A DNA stretch of 64,000 bases. It comes from Effrenium voratum. Its lineage: Eukaryota; Sar; Dinophyceae; Suessiales; Symbiodiniaceae. Below, piece after piece: positions 1-8,200 of this stretch. The stretch lies in assembly GCA_963377175.1 (NCBI GenBank), contig CAUJNA010001614.1, positions 1 through 64,000 on the forward strand, read 5' to 3'. Position 1 is the first letter of the stretch. Every line of letters starts with the position of its first letter. The notes under the pieces are model-generated. The model did no database searches. It worked only from the letters and a program-made list of their open reading frames with translations, and was not told where the DNA came from. Made by a program: the position numbers and the translations under genes.

Positions 1-769
1 ATCCTGTCGCCACAGCAGGATTGCCCTGATGCAGCAGCAGCTCTGGCTTGGAGCCGTTCTTGCCCGAGCACAGCCTTGTGATGGAGCCGGCCCTGCTGTA
101 GAGCTCCCAGGCCTCAGGCAAGTCATTGATGCTCAGGAGGAAGGGCAGGCCGCTTGCGAAGAGCGCGTCTCGGAGCTCTGAGTGGAAGGCCAGGTCATGC
201 CCCCGCCTCCTCGTGCCATAGTAGTTCATGCTGCGGCCTGGGAAGATGTAGGGAGGATCGGCGTATATGGCTTGTCGGGTCGCTTGGCGGGGCAGAGCGC
301 GTAGATGGGCCAGCGCGTCCTGGTGCCGCACGGTCACGTTTGTGGGCGGCCGTTGCAGACGCCGCACGCTGCTCAGCGCCAGTGGCCGCTGCTGTGCGAA
401 GGAGCCCCACGTTCCCGAGAAGCTGTTGCGCAGCAGGACGTACGAGCAGGCGGCCCGGCGCCCGGCGCGGCCTCTCTGAGCGCCCGGCAGGAGGCGACTG
501 AAGTAGAAGCGCCTGTCTATCTTGCGCCCTGCCAGGCGCAGCAAGGAGCGCAGGAAGACCGGGTCTTGCCTTAAGTAGCAGCGGTGCAGGTTTGCGACGG
601 GCTCAAAGGCGTCGACACCATGCACCTTTAGGGCCGGACGCCGGATGGCGAGGTAGTATTCCAGCTTTCCAGAGCCGAAGAAGGGAGAGTGAAGCACAGC
701 GACGTCCCCCAGCAGCCGGTCCACATGTGGGGCCAACCACGATTTGCTTCCCATATACTTCAGCTGCAT
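1..769 (-). CDS. D12-class DNA adenine-N6 methyltransferase, partial (C-terminus outside window)
   Basis: The reading frame is open from an ATG at 769-767 down to base 1 (256 residues, no stop) and leaves the window. Residues 28-40 read SPFFGSGKLEYYL, matching the AdoMet-binding FxGxG motif of Dam-type enzymes, and residues 171-174 are the catalytic DPPY, preceded by IYA. The N-terminus LKYMGSKSWLAPHV matches the KxxGxK start of the D12 family. The expected activity is AdoMet-dependent N6-methylation of adenine in DNA. The gene is divergent from the packaging ATPase, and their 5' regions lie within about 80 bp. In a Polinton-like element it could protect or mark viral DNA; that is inference. 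Two truncated copies of its first ~40 codons lie at 5,960-6,088 and 17,702-17,812. High GC matches the neighbouring viral genes. Confidence 0.85.
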   Translation of the reverse strand, partial: MQLKYMGSKSWLAPHVDRLLGDVAVLHSPFFGSGKLEYYLAIRRPALKVHGVDAFEPVANLHRCYLRQDPVFLRSLLRLAGRKIDRRFYFSRLLPGAQRGRAGRRAACSYVLLRNSFSGTWGSFAQQRPLALSSVRRLQRPPTNVTVRHQDALAHLRALPRQATRQAIYADPPYIFPGRSMNYYGTRRRGHDLAFHSELRDALFASGLPFLLSINDLPEAWELYSRAGSITRLCSGKNGSKPELLLHQGNPAVATG

Positions 770-849
770 GCCGGCCTTTAGATTTATCCCGGTCTTACTG
801 CCCGGCTTCCCTGCGTCGAGTTTGGCAAGTAAGGCAAAGGAACAAAGTC

Positions 850-1640
850 ATGGGGAAGATCAAGCTGTTTCCTACGGCCGAGTACAGCAGCAAACAGCCC
901 TCGGACCCCGTGGTGCCCCTGGTACCATGTACAGGTATCTTCCTCGGCCCCAGCAAGTCCGGCAAAACCGTGGCGCTGATCAGCATGATTCTGGAGCAAT
1001 ACCGCGGAGTCTTCGAGAAAATCTATATCTTCAGTCCGTCCTTCAATATCGACGACGGCTGGATCCCCGTCAAGAAGTACATAGAGGAGGACCTGGGGGT
1101 GAATACCGAACGGGAGAGGGCCTACTACGACGAGTGGGACGAGGCAGCGCTGCGGGACATCATCCAGAGGCAGCGCAAGATCACCGAGACATCCAAGAAG
1201 TTGGAAATGAAGAAACTCTACCAGGTGCTTGTAGTCATCGACGACTTCGCCGACACCCCGCAGCTGCACAAGGCCCACGGCGCCCTGGATACGCTCTTCA
1301 TCCGCGGTCGGCACCTCCAAATCAGCACTTGGGTCAGCTCACAGAAGCTGAGACTAATCAGCGCAGCCGTGCGGGTCAATCAGCAATTCCTCTGCTGCTG
1401 GAGGCTGCGCAACCAGCACGAGCTGGAGGCCGTCATCGAAGAGCTCAGCGCCCTGCTGCCGAAGGACAAGCTGCACAGGATCTACGAGCAGGCGACCGGG
1501 AGCCCTACAGCTTCCTCTTCGTCTACTACCTCAAGCCAAAGAATCAAATGTTCCACTTGCGCTTCGAAGAGCGTTTTGCACTGGAAAGAGAAGACGATGG
1601 GAGCGGCGCTCAGCTTCCTGGGCCAGAAGCTGTTCGCTAG
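850..1640 (+). pseudogene. A32/FtsK-HerA-like DNA-packaging ATPase (one frameshift)
   Basis: The start MGKIKLFP at 850 is chosen because the same start is kept in the second copy at 17,228. Walker A is GPSKSGKT (residues 33-40) and Walker B is VLVVIDD (126-132). A downstream segment ISTWVSSQKLRLIS resembles the sensor region of poxvirus A32-type packaging ATPases. The enzyme would pump DNA into a preformed capsid. Near 1,498 the frame shifts: the natural C-terminus (SFLFVYYLKPKNQM...) is one frame over and stops at 1,640, whereas the original frame runs artificially into the next gene. Total length of about 264 residues is usual for Polinton and adintovirus ATPases. It is followed by capsid genes on the same strand, as in a morphogenesis module. 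Confidence 0.85.
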
Positions 1641-1764
1641 CTCTACACTCATCAATGCGAGGTGCGAGAATATCTCCTGCGCCTCAGGCGCTCAGTGCTG
1701 CACCTCCGTCGCAGCAGTTCAGTCGCCCATCATCCGTCGAACAGGTGGCCTCCTATGGAAAAGG

Positions 1765-2520
1765 ATGACCACTATCTACTTGGACAGCCGCAAGAGGGTA
1801 GCCGGCTCGGACAGCGACTTCGAGGTAGACCTGGGAGAGTCCCTGCATCTGCAGAGCGACGCCAGGCTGGCCGTCTATAAGATCAGAATCGCCGACAGCT
1901 TCCTCTCGACTGATCGCGGCCGCTACTTGTACTGGGTAGACGCCGCGCTTGGCACTCTGAACTGGGCGTTGCTGCCCGAGGGCGCCTACACGGGCTCCCG
2001 GCTGGCCGCCTGGATCAGCTCCAACTTCGCTACTGCCGCCTACAGCGAGACCACGAACAGCCTCAGCGTAGCCTACGACGGCAACCGCCTCATTCTGAAC
2101 GATCTGGAGCTGCAGCAGCAGTTCCCTAACGTTGTGGACTACCCCGCCTCGCCGGCCGCCTCTCCGAGCAAGCCCTTCAGCATCGACCACATGCTCGGCC
2201 CGAGCTTCGTCTCCGGTGGGCAGCAGGTCTTTGAGTTCGTGAGGATGATGGCATACAACGAGGTCTACCTGCGCTGCCCCCAGCTGGCCAACGCCAGCCG
2301 CGTGCTGGGGAATCTGGGGGACGACATCCTGTCCAAGATAACGCTGAAGAGCGGCGTGGGCACCATCGTGGAGACCGGCTCCGATGACGGGCACTTCATG
2401 GCTGTTAGGGGCCCCATCACCCTGAGACACCTGCGCTTCCGGCTGACAGACCTGGAAGGCCAAGTCGTCCGACTGCGGGGCTCGTCCTTGTCCTTCGTGC
2501 TGTTTTTGGATCACGTCTAA
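1765..2520 (+). CDS. Putative minor capsid (penton-like) protein
   Basis: The protein has 251 residues from the ATG at 1,765 (MTTIYLDSRKR) to TAA at 2,520. It starts after the ATPase stop, and the long frame joining the two is due to the ATPase frameshift. The N-terminus, a short strand with Asp-Ser-Arg followed by an acidic stretch and alternating hydrophobic residues, is of the kind seen in single-jelly-roll minor capsid proteins of Polinton-like viruses. I see no catalytic motif, signal peptide or membrane segment. The call rests on position (ATPase, this gene, basic core-like protein, major capsid protein) and on beta-rich composition, so function is inferred. A structure-based search could confirm or reject a jelly-roll fold. 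Confidence 0.5.
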   Translation: MTTIYLDSRKRVAGSDSDFEVDLGESLHLQSDARLAVYKIRIADSFLSTDRGRYLYWVDAALGTLNWALLPEGAYTGSRLAAWISSNFATAAYSETTNSLSVAYDGNRLILNDLELQQQFPNVVDYPASPAASPSKPFSIDHMLGPSFVSGGQQVFEFVRMMAYNEVYLRCPQLANASRVLGNLGDDILSKITLKSGVGTIVETGSDDGHFMAVRGPITLRHLRFRLTDLEGQVVRLRGSSLSFVLFLDHV

Positions 2521-2566
2521 TTCCCCGAAGGTCTTTTAAAAAAAATATTTTCTATTAAAAAAACCG
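2521..2566 (+). promoter_or_regulatory. A/T-rich intergenic spacer between viral genes
   Basis: This 46-bp spacer is strongly A/T-rich, with two A-tracts separated by a TATTTTC-like run, inside otherwise very GC-rich sequence. It ends directly at the ATG of the next gene. Similar A-tracts sit in most intergenic gaps of the 52.7-60.9 kb viral block. It may act as a promoter or a polyadenylation/slippage signal. That role is inferred from composition and position only. Confidence 0.35.
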
Positions 2567-3202
2567 ATGAAGCAAGCGCAACCGGCGCCAAGGCCTAGAG
2601 GCAGGCCCCCGGGCAGCAAAAACAAGCCGAAGCCGCCCGAGCTGCCCCTGCCGAAGAGCAAAAAGATCGAAGACCTGGCGAAGAGAAAAAAAATGATCGA
2701 CGACCTGCCCACGGAGCCGGCCTATGAGGCGGACTCCCCCTTCCGTCCCAAGAGGGTGAGATTTCCCACAAAGCCCAAGACGGCTCCCAAGGCTGCACCC
2801 AAGGCAGCACCCGTGGCCAAGGCAGCGCCCGCGGCCAAGGCAGCACCCCAGGCACCGCCCAAGGCAGCACCCATGGCAGCGCCCGTGCCCAAGGCAGCAC
2901 CCAAGGCAGCGCCCGTGCCCAAGGCAGCACCCAAGGCAGCACCCAAGGCAGTTGCCGCGCCAGCTCCCAAGCGCAAGGCAGCTCCCAAGCCCAAGGCTGC
3001 GCCCAAGGCAGCGCCCGTGCCCGAGCCGCAGCTAGAGCCCGAGGTACAGCCCGAGCCCGAGGTACAGCCCGAGCCCGAGGTTCACAGAGAGGTACGGCCC
3101 GAGCCCGTAGAAGCGCCTCGGCCGAGCGAGCGCGCCATGCGCATGCTGGAGAGGCAGTCGGCCTACGACCGGCTGACGGCGGGAGCTAGCGTACTGGTGT
3201 AA
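2567..3202 (+). CDS. AT-hook, Lys-Ala-Pro-rich basic protein (core-like)
   Basis: This intact 211-residue protein has an N-terminal PRPRGRPPGSKNK, a canonical AT-hook for binding the minor groove of AT-rich DNA. Residues ~70-145 are repeats of KAAPKAAPV type with one Lys every 4-5 residues, resembling a linker-histone H1 tail. A Glu/Pro repeat (PEPEVQPEPEVQ) and a basic C-terminal tail follow. Lying between capsid genes, it is a plausible virion DNA-condensing or nuclear-targeting protein, by analogy to basic core proteins of adenovirus-like viruses; this is inference. The repeats make the reverse strand look open too, but that strand is only low-complexity shadow. The repeat number probably varies by slippage. 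Confidence 0.7.
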   Translation: MKQAQPAPRPRGRPPGSKNKPKPPELPLPKSKKIEDLAKRKKMIDDLPTEPAYEADSPFRPKRVRFPTKPKTAPKAAPKAAPVAKAAPAAKAAPQAPPKAAPMAAPVPKAAPKAAPVPKAAPKAAPKAVAAPAPKRKAAPKPKAAPKAAPVPEPQLEPEVQPEPEVQPEPEVHREVRPEPVEAPRPSERAMRMLERQSAYDRLTAGASVLV

Positions 3203-3210
3203 AGAGCAAG

Positions 3211-3501
3211 ATGATGTCCATCGAACCTCGCAGCGAGCCGCAGATGCTCCGGTGGTTTCGCAAAACGTACCCCAGCTACGACCTGCAGCCGCTGCTGCTG
3301 AAGCGCCAGCGAGAGCTGGAGGAGGCGCGGGCCTTCAACAACTGGCTTAGCGAGCGCCGGCTGGCCCAGGAGGGGCAGCGGCACCTGGACGACGTGAGCC
3401 GGCTGACGGAGGCCGTGCACCGCCAGGTACCCCAGCTGCGCTACGCGCGCGCTGAGCGCAGGGGCGTGGAACGCGCAGCGGGCGAAGTTGCCGCGCAGTA
3501 A
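3211..3501 (+). CDS. Small charged helical protein of unknown function
   Basis: This 96-residue ORF starts 8 bp after the preceding stop and ends 11 bp before the next start, which supports a real, tightly packed viral gene. It begins MMSIEPRSEPQMLRWFRKTY and is rich in Arg, Glu, Leu and Gln in a heptad-like pattern (LLLKRQRELEEARAFNNWL), predicting an alpha-helical, possibly coiled-coil protein. I do not recognise the family. The position suggests a structural or assembly role; no catalytic motif is visible. Confidence 0.55.
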   Translation: MMSIEPRSEPQMLRWFRKTYPSYDLQPLLLKRQRELEEARAFNNWLSERRLAQEGQRHLDDVSRLTEAVHRQVPQLRYARAERRGVERAAGEVAAQ

Positions 3502-3512
3502 CCCATAAAGAG

Positions 3513-4735
3513 ATGAAGACGCTTCGGTCCCACGGCTTCAATCAGCGCCCGCGCTTCGAGCAGGTTGTGGGCTACCTGGTGCGGAACGAGCCGCTGCCCC
3601 TGGACCAGCCGGACCGCAAGGCCACCACGTTCGTCACGAGCCACTTCTACTTGGACGATTTCGTGCAGTCCAGCGAGGACCCCAACCCGCAGCCTCTGCA
3701 GCACACGCCCCTGAGGGCGATTCCAGAGGAAGGCTTCCGCACTCCCGCCGAGGCCACGGACGAGGACTTGGCCCGGATGCGCCAAGGCGGAGGAAACCGC
3801 TTCGGCGAGGACGACCTGGCAGGAGACCCAGAGGCCGACGCGCTGACGAACAACGGTCAGGGCCCGCCCTCCATCACGGGCCGTCTGCGCAGCGCGGCCG
3901 ACGGAGCGCAGGCAGCAGCGGACCTTGTGGGCGCAGGAGCAGCAGGGCTCGCGGCGGTGCAGGCCTTCCGCTCCCAGCTCCCCCAGGACGCAGCCGAGTA
4001 CGTCCGCATGAATGTATTGCCCCGCCCAGGGCCGCAGCCGCAGCCACCGCCGCAGATCATCGGCCGACCCGACGACGTAGAGCGCCTCCTGGACGAGGCG
4101 GGGCAGCGCGCGCAGGAGGTGGAGCGTGGCGCAGCACAGGCCATAGAGGAGACGGCAGCTGTGGCTGCGGAGGAGGGAGAGGTCGCCGTCGCCGCGGAGG
4201 GCGTGGGCGGAGCCTTTGGGTACCTGGGGGGCCTGGCAGAAGGAGCAGCAGCCCTCGCACCCACGGCGGGAGAGGTTGCTGGAGCGATGGCTGCCACGGC
4301 GGGAGTTGGCGCAGCGGCAACGGCCGGGTTGGCCGTGGGACTCGCAGGCGGCGCAGCTTACGGCCTGGCTCGCGGCACGGGCTGGGTGCTGGAGAACACG
4401 CTCTTCCGGCCTCAGCAGGGCAGCGAGGACACGGCCGTGCAGGACGTCCGGTCCGCCAACAACATGAACGACGCCACGCAGCCCCAGCACTTCACTCTGC
4501 GCTCCGGCAGCAGCACTTCAGGCAGCCCCGCAAGCAGCCGCGCCTCCTCGCGTCTGGCTTCAGAGTCCAGGCGCAGACCAATCACACGCCGCGCCCCTTC
4601 TCCTGGGGCCTGAACCCTGTGACTCTGCCCCAGTCCCAGCCGAACTCCCGGGCAAGCTCCCGCAGCTCAGGACGCCAGAGCCGCCTGCCTCCGCCGAGCT
4701 ACGACCAGCTGGCCCGTGACATCGAGGCGGCCTAG
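3513..4735 (+). pseudogene. Capsid-associated-like protein with hydrophobic Ala/Gly segment and PPPSY motif (frameshifted tail)
   Basis: The main frame runs 366 residues from ATG 3,513 to TGA 4,613. Residues ~230-295 are a long Ala/Gly/Val stretch (GAMAATAGVGAAATAGLAVG) able to form a hydrophobic or amphipathic helix, and the N-terminal third is polar. Around 4,570 a one-base shift moves to a second frame that stays open to TAG 4,735 and ends RLPPPSYDQLARDIEAA. A PPxY motif combined with a membrane-active segment is the layout of adenovirus protein VI-like cement proteins, so a membrane-penetration or capsid-cement role is possible. This is analogy from composition and position, not detected homology. 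It lies immediately upstream of the major capsid gene. Confidence 0.5.
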
Positions 4736-4788
4736 ACTCTCCTTCGCCGTACGAGCGAAAATGAGTGTTGCGCTACATGTAAAGAAGC

Positions 4789-5283
4789 ATGGAGGTAGTC
4801 ACAGCCGGAGCACAGGATGAGTTGATGCAGAGCTTGGACTACAAGCTGAAAACCAGCAACACCAACTACGTGACCGCACGCCACGACGTGCAGTATTTCC
4901 CCAGCTCGCTGAGCTCCTTCTCCCCCGCCACCTCGAGGGTCTGCCGCATTCCGCTGACATGCGGCACCTCGTTCATCGACCCCGAGTCGATCAAGATCGC
5001 CTTCAGAGTCAGAAACACGGACGCCACCAACCCGCTGGCGCCTGCCACTCCGAACCCCGCCTGTTTCATCCAGAGGATCCAGGTCTTCGCCAACGGCCAG
5101 CGCTGCGACGACATTAACGACTACGGTCGCACCGTGGCCGTGCATGACCTGCTGAAGGGCCGCGAGTACAACCAGAACAAGGCCGTGGAGGGCTTCGACG
5201 AGGTGAACAACTCTCGGACGCCCCGAGCGGTGCACCAAAGCGGCTACGCGGACGTGCTGCTGCGCCCCACCATGGTGGGCATC
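4789..5283 (+). pseudogene. Major capsid protein (double-jelly-roll type), C-terminally truncated
   Basis: The ORF opens with MEVVTAGAQDELMQSLDYKL at 4,789 and carries jelly-roll-like strands (FIQRIQVFANGQRCDDINDY) typical of N-terminal regions of Polinton and adintovirus capsid proteins, which form hexon-like trimers. Only about 160 residues remain of an expected 450-600. At about 5,283 the sequence changes abruptly to the 777-bp chimeric repeat, and an accidental stop follows at 5,301. The remaining part is free of frameshifts, so truncation by insertion or rearrangement is the main lesion. It is the last gene of the morphogenesis block 850-5,283. Confidence 0.65.
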
Positions 5284-5284
5284 T

Positions 5285-6061
5285 CTCTCTGTTATTTGTG
5301 AAATCTAAAACCGCTCACAGCGCATCCTCAGAGGTTGTCATTCAGCAACTGTGGATTCTGCGAAAATTTGGTGGTTTTGCGCGGCGTGGCCACAGCCCTT
5401 CTGCTTGCACTTCTGCAAGGGTTTTCAGCTTGCTTCAATATGCAGGCAAAACGGGTCCTAGTCGCATTCTGTGCGTCTCGGAAGTTTAAGTTGCCCGGGC
5501 TTATAGCGCTGTTTCTGGCCTTGTAAGTGCGTTTCTGTTGCGGAGCTTTGTGGCTCGAAAAGCCTGACAAGTGCTTTCTAAGCGCAACGGTGACTCAGAG
5601 CAGAAGGTTGGTTGGGTTGGAATTCTCTTGGCCTCATTTGCTGCATGTGAGCCTTGGGTTGCGTCTCCGCCAATCCTGCGGGGGGTGCTGGGTTAGGGCA
5701 GCCGCAGATAGGCCAGCGCATCGCACGGTCACGTTGACGGTGGCAGCTGCAGCCGCCGCACGCACTCGGGGGCAGTGGCTGCTGCTGCCGTGCGAAGGAA
5801 CTCCGAACAGTCGTTCAACTTGCTTGCCACCGCATTGCGCAACCCGCAGGAGTTGGGACTAGCAGGTATTTGGTGCAGAATTCCCTGAGCCTGCTGATTT
5901 GCAGCTTGGATAGGTCCACCTGGAAGCTACTTGGCAGAGCACAATGCTGAGGCCAGGCGCCGCCGGGCAAGGTAGTACTCTAGCTTTCCGGAACCGAAGA
6001 AGGGCGAGTGCAGCACCGACACGTCGCCCAGCAGCAGGTCCAGGTGTGGAGCCAGCCACGA
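5285..6061. repeat. 777-bp chimeric repeat unit, copy 1 (uninterrupted)
   Basis: The unit begins at the TCTCTCTGTTATTTGTGAA junction after the capsid fragment and ends inside a methyltransferase fragment near GTGGAGCCAGCCACG. An inverted copy exists at 17,702-18,347 plus 36,443-36,562, split by the LTR retrotransposon. The two copies share the same methyltransferase breakpoint, so the chimera formed before it was copied. The stretch 5,302-5,950 has no convincing gene; short ORFs here are chance. Confidence 0.8.
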
Positions 6062-6088
6062 CTTACTGCCCATATACTTCAGCTGCAT
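5960..6088 (-). pseudogene. Fragment of D12 adenine methyltransferase (first ~42 codons)
   Basis: Starting at ATG 6,088 the minus strand encodes MQLKYMGSKSWLAPHLDLL and SPFFGSGKLEYYL, nearly the same as the N-terminus of the gene at 1-769. Homology ends after the ARR triplet near 5,960, where unrelated sequence follows. The catalytic DPPY region is absent, so it cannot be active. Most of it lies inside the 777-bp repeat. Confidence 0.85.
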
Positions 6089-6119
6089 GCCGGCCTCGGC
6101 AAGACCGTGCCTGGCAGCA

Positions 6120-6225
6120 AAAAGAACGCCACACAACTCGCCGTCCGGGCAGGAATTGAGCCGCGCGGAGTAAGAAGCGCTTAGCTCCTTGGCCGACGCC
6201 TTAGCCACTGGACTAAGGCGTCGGC
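6120..6225 (-). other. tRNA-like relic containing a 13-bp perfect hairpin
   Basis: Bases 6,192-6,204 and 6,213-6,225 are perfect inverted complements (GCCGACGCCTTAG) around an 8-base loop. Read on the minus strand, the region also has an A-box-like AGTGGCTAAGGCGTC and a B-box-like GGCTCAATTCC, suggesting a degraded tRNA or tRNA-derived SINE head. No complete cloverleaf can be drawn, so a working tRNA is not claimed. Confidence 0.3.
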
Positions 6226-6241
6226 GAAAACATATGTAAAG

Positions 6242-6770
6242 ATGTTTGAAGGACCAGTCACCGGCAACATCCCGGAGGTCCTGGAGAGGTAACGGAAGGC
6301 ACGCACGTCACCGCAGGGCAGCTGGCCCTCGCTCTGACGCCCTACGCGCAAGTGGCAGACCTGGCCGTGAACACGGCAGCGTCCGGCAACAACGCAGCTG
6401 CCATCCAGTCCCTGGACGACCGGGTCACTGCAGAGCTGGCTTCGCTTCGAAGCTGGACAGCAGCGCACTGGCGCCGGCAATCACACCTCTGGCCACGGCA
6501 GCAGCCCTGGCCACCACGGACGGGCAGGTGGCTGCGCACGGGAGCAGCATCGCCGCGCTGCAGAGCTCGCTGACCACGGGTCTCTCCAACAAGGCAGACC
6601 AGTCGGCCTTCGACGTGCTGGAGGGCGTGGTGGCCACGAAGAGCACCCCCGACAGCGTGGACCTGAAGCTGTCGAACTACAGCACCACGGCAGCCATGAA
6701 CGGCTCCATCGCCTCGGCCAACAACGCCACGCTGGCCACGGTGGCCGCCAACTACGGCCTCAAGACGGTG
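6242..6770 (+). pseudogene. Tail-fibre protein N-terminus, degenerate copy
   Basis: The start MFEGPVTGNIPEVL is shared with the better copy at 37,554. A short deletion after about codon 15 brings a stop, and further downstream a second frame carries the rest (AAHGSSIAALQSSLTTGLSN, STTAAMNGSIASANNATL). The composition is Ala/Ser/Thr/Asn-rich, as in phage-like fibre shafts. Homology to the other copy ends at GLKTV near 6,770, where integrase-like sequence begins in the same direction. Confidence 0.7.
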
Positions 6771-7275
6771 GAGCTGGCGGGGGACGACGAGAACTTCGTG
6801 GTCACGACGGACAAGAAGGACCTGGCTACCAGGGTGGCCCGCAGAGGCGGCCAGTGGAGCGACCACTTCAAGCAGGCCGCGTCGGCCTACAACGCGCGCC
6901 CCCACGAGGGAGGACGTCGAGAAACAGCCGGCCACCGAGTTCAGGGCGCTGCAAGACAACGCCGACAGGTTCCAGCACAACAAGGACTTGACGAACAGGC
7001 GCATGAAGGCCATAGAGGACGCGGGGGCGTTTCGGGCGCCTACCAACGCGGCGAGGAGCTTCAACCTCCAGTACGGCAACGTGCAGCAGCTGCGGGCCGT
7101 GGACTCCATGACCGTCCGGAGCACCGAAGGCCGGGAGACCCTGCTGAAGCTGGCGCTGCCGGCGTCCCAGGGCAGCGGCAACACGGCGGGCCGACTGACG
7201 AGGCGGGGCAGACCGGTGAGGCAGCGGGACGACTTCCTGGGGCCCAGGCGGCCCAGAAGCGATTCGGGCCGCTGA
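6771..7275 (+). pseudogene. Polinton-type integrase C-terminal fragment, different lineage
   Basis: After the fibre fragment the frame reads QWSDHFKQAASAYNARPHE, matching the region after the catalytic core in Polinton integrases (a Trp, then YNxxPH). A frameshift near 6,905 continues as DVEKQPATEFRALQDNADRF and an Arg-rich tail to 7,275. No DDE residues are present. The sequence differs clearly from the integrase at 61.0-61.9 kb, so it comes from another element lineage. Confidence 0.5.
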
Positions 7276-7511
7276 CCTTCTTGAGCAGACTTGACGGAAG
7301 CAACATGCCTTAGCTTGTGGAGAGAAGTTTTAGCCCAAACACGACTTTGCGAATCTCGACCTTAGAGCGATCCCTGGACCCCGCCCAAAACGGCCATTCA
7401 GCTTGTTGATGCAAGCCTGACACCCATGGAACATGTGACGCCTCTTGTGACCTTAATTAAGTCCGCCCTGCTCCCACCTGCTGGCGCGATTTTTGTACAC
7501 TCACAAAAGTT
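7276..7511. other. Intergenic, no gene seen
   Basis: No reading frame with recognisable content is present. The sequence marks the change from GC-rich viral DNA to the less GC-rich Crinkler-like region. Confidence 0.4.
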
Positions 7512-7928
7512 TCAGCACGTCCAGCTGCGCAATGATAGTCTCGCAACTCTTTGGAGAGTGTTTCTTCTCCTCGTGACGTCTGGCCCATGTCTTGTTTGTA
7601 AAGGACTGCCAGCCTTCAGACTCAATTCAAATCTGCAGCAACACATTTTGCAGTCCTCAAAGTTGTCCTTCTTCGCCTTGTCCTGCAACTTCAGGCCGCC
7701 TGCATCCTTTTTCTCTCCATAACGACATTGCGCTGCGATGAACTCGAGCTTACCAGTTGCCTTGCATCTCACAGGGATCAAAAGGTCGTTGTGAGCCGTT
7801 GCAGAATTCCGGTTGGACTTGATGGCCTTCCCAACGTCACTCATGACAGTTGCTTCATTGCCTTGGCCGCTTGGATATTCCACACCATCACTCCAGCAAA
7901 CTTCGAACGGCTCCAAAACAGCTCGCAA
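7512..7928 (-). pseudogene. Possible Crinkler/RHS-type nuclease-domain fragment
   Basis: This 138-residue frame contains HNDLLIPVRCKATGKLEFIA followed by AQCRYGEKKD. An Asp, a beta-strand, then Q-x-R/K, resembles the core of PD-(D/E)XK nuclease domains in Crinkler/RHS proteins. It lies downstream (minus strand) of the NTPase gene 8,778-10,682 and of a repeat shared with the 41-42 kb Crinkler remnants. It may be a 3' exon of that gene or a separate relic. No clear start codon or splice signal was identified, so this is tentative. Confidence 0.3.
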
Positions 7929-7959
7929 GTGAATCCTCCGTAGGGTAGATCTCCAAAAA

Positions 7960-8200
7960 AGGTGACTTCAGCACTCAGGTTTCTTGCTATACAGTGAAGG
8001 CGGAAAACCGAGCCTGGCGCATGCGAGCCCCGGGCCTCCGTGTCGCTGTCCTGGCACGATTGCAACTGGCCAAATTTGCAACTGATGATTGGAGCGTCCT
8101 GCTGCGGGCTGGCGCGCAAAGCAACTCCGCCACGCCCAGCATGCCAGCGTCTCACCTCAAGAGGAGCTGAGAATCCAGGCAAAAAAAAAAAAGCAACACC
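7960..8200. repeat. Dispersed repeat R1, copy 1
   Basis: This stretch contains GCTGCGGGCTGGCGCGCAAA and a downstream CTGAGAATCCAGGCAAAAA that recur at about 41,100-41,280 and, more diverged, 42,015-42,125. All three lie beside Crinkler-like coding remnants in the same relative position, so R1 is probably a shared intron or 5' region of that gene family. Confidence 0.6.

Noticed and set aside
592..2520. A single 642-residue ATPase-capsid fusion protein
   Set aside because: The join is created by a frameshift near 1,498. The natural ATPase end (stop 1,640) and a separate capsid start (1,765) are both visible.
2595..3006. Reverse-strand Ala/Gly/Leu/Pro-rich ORFs over the basic protein gene
   Set aside because: They are shadows of the Lys-Ala-Pro repeat and have no supported start or domain.
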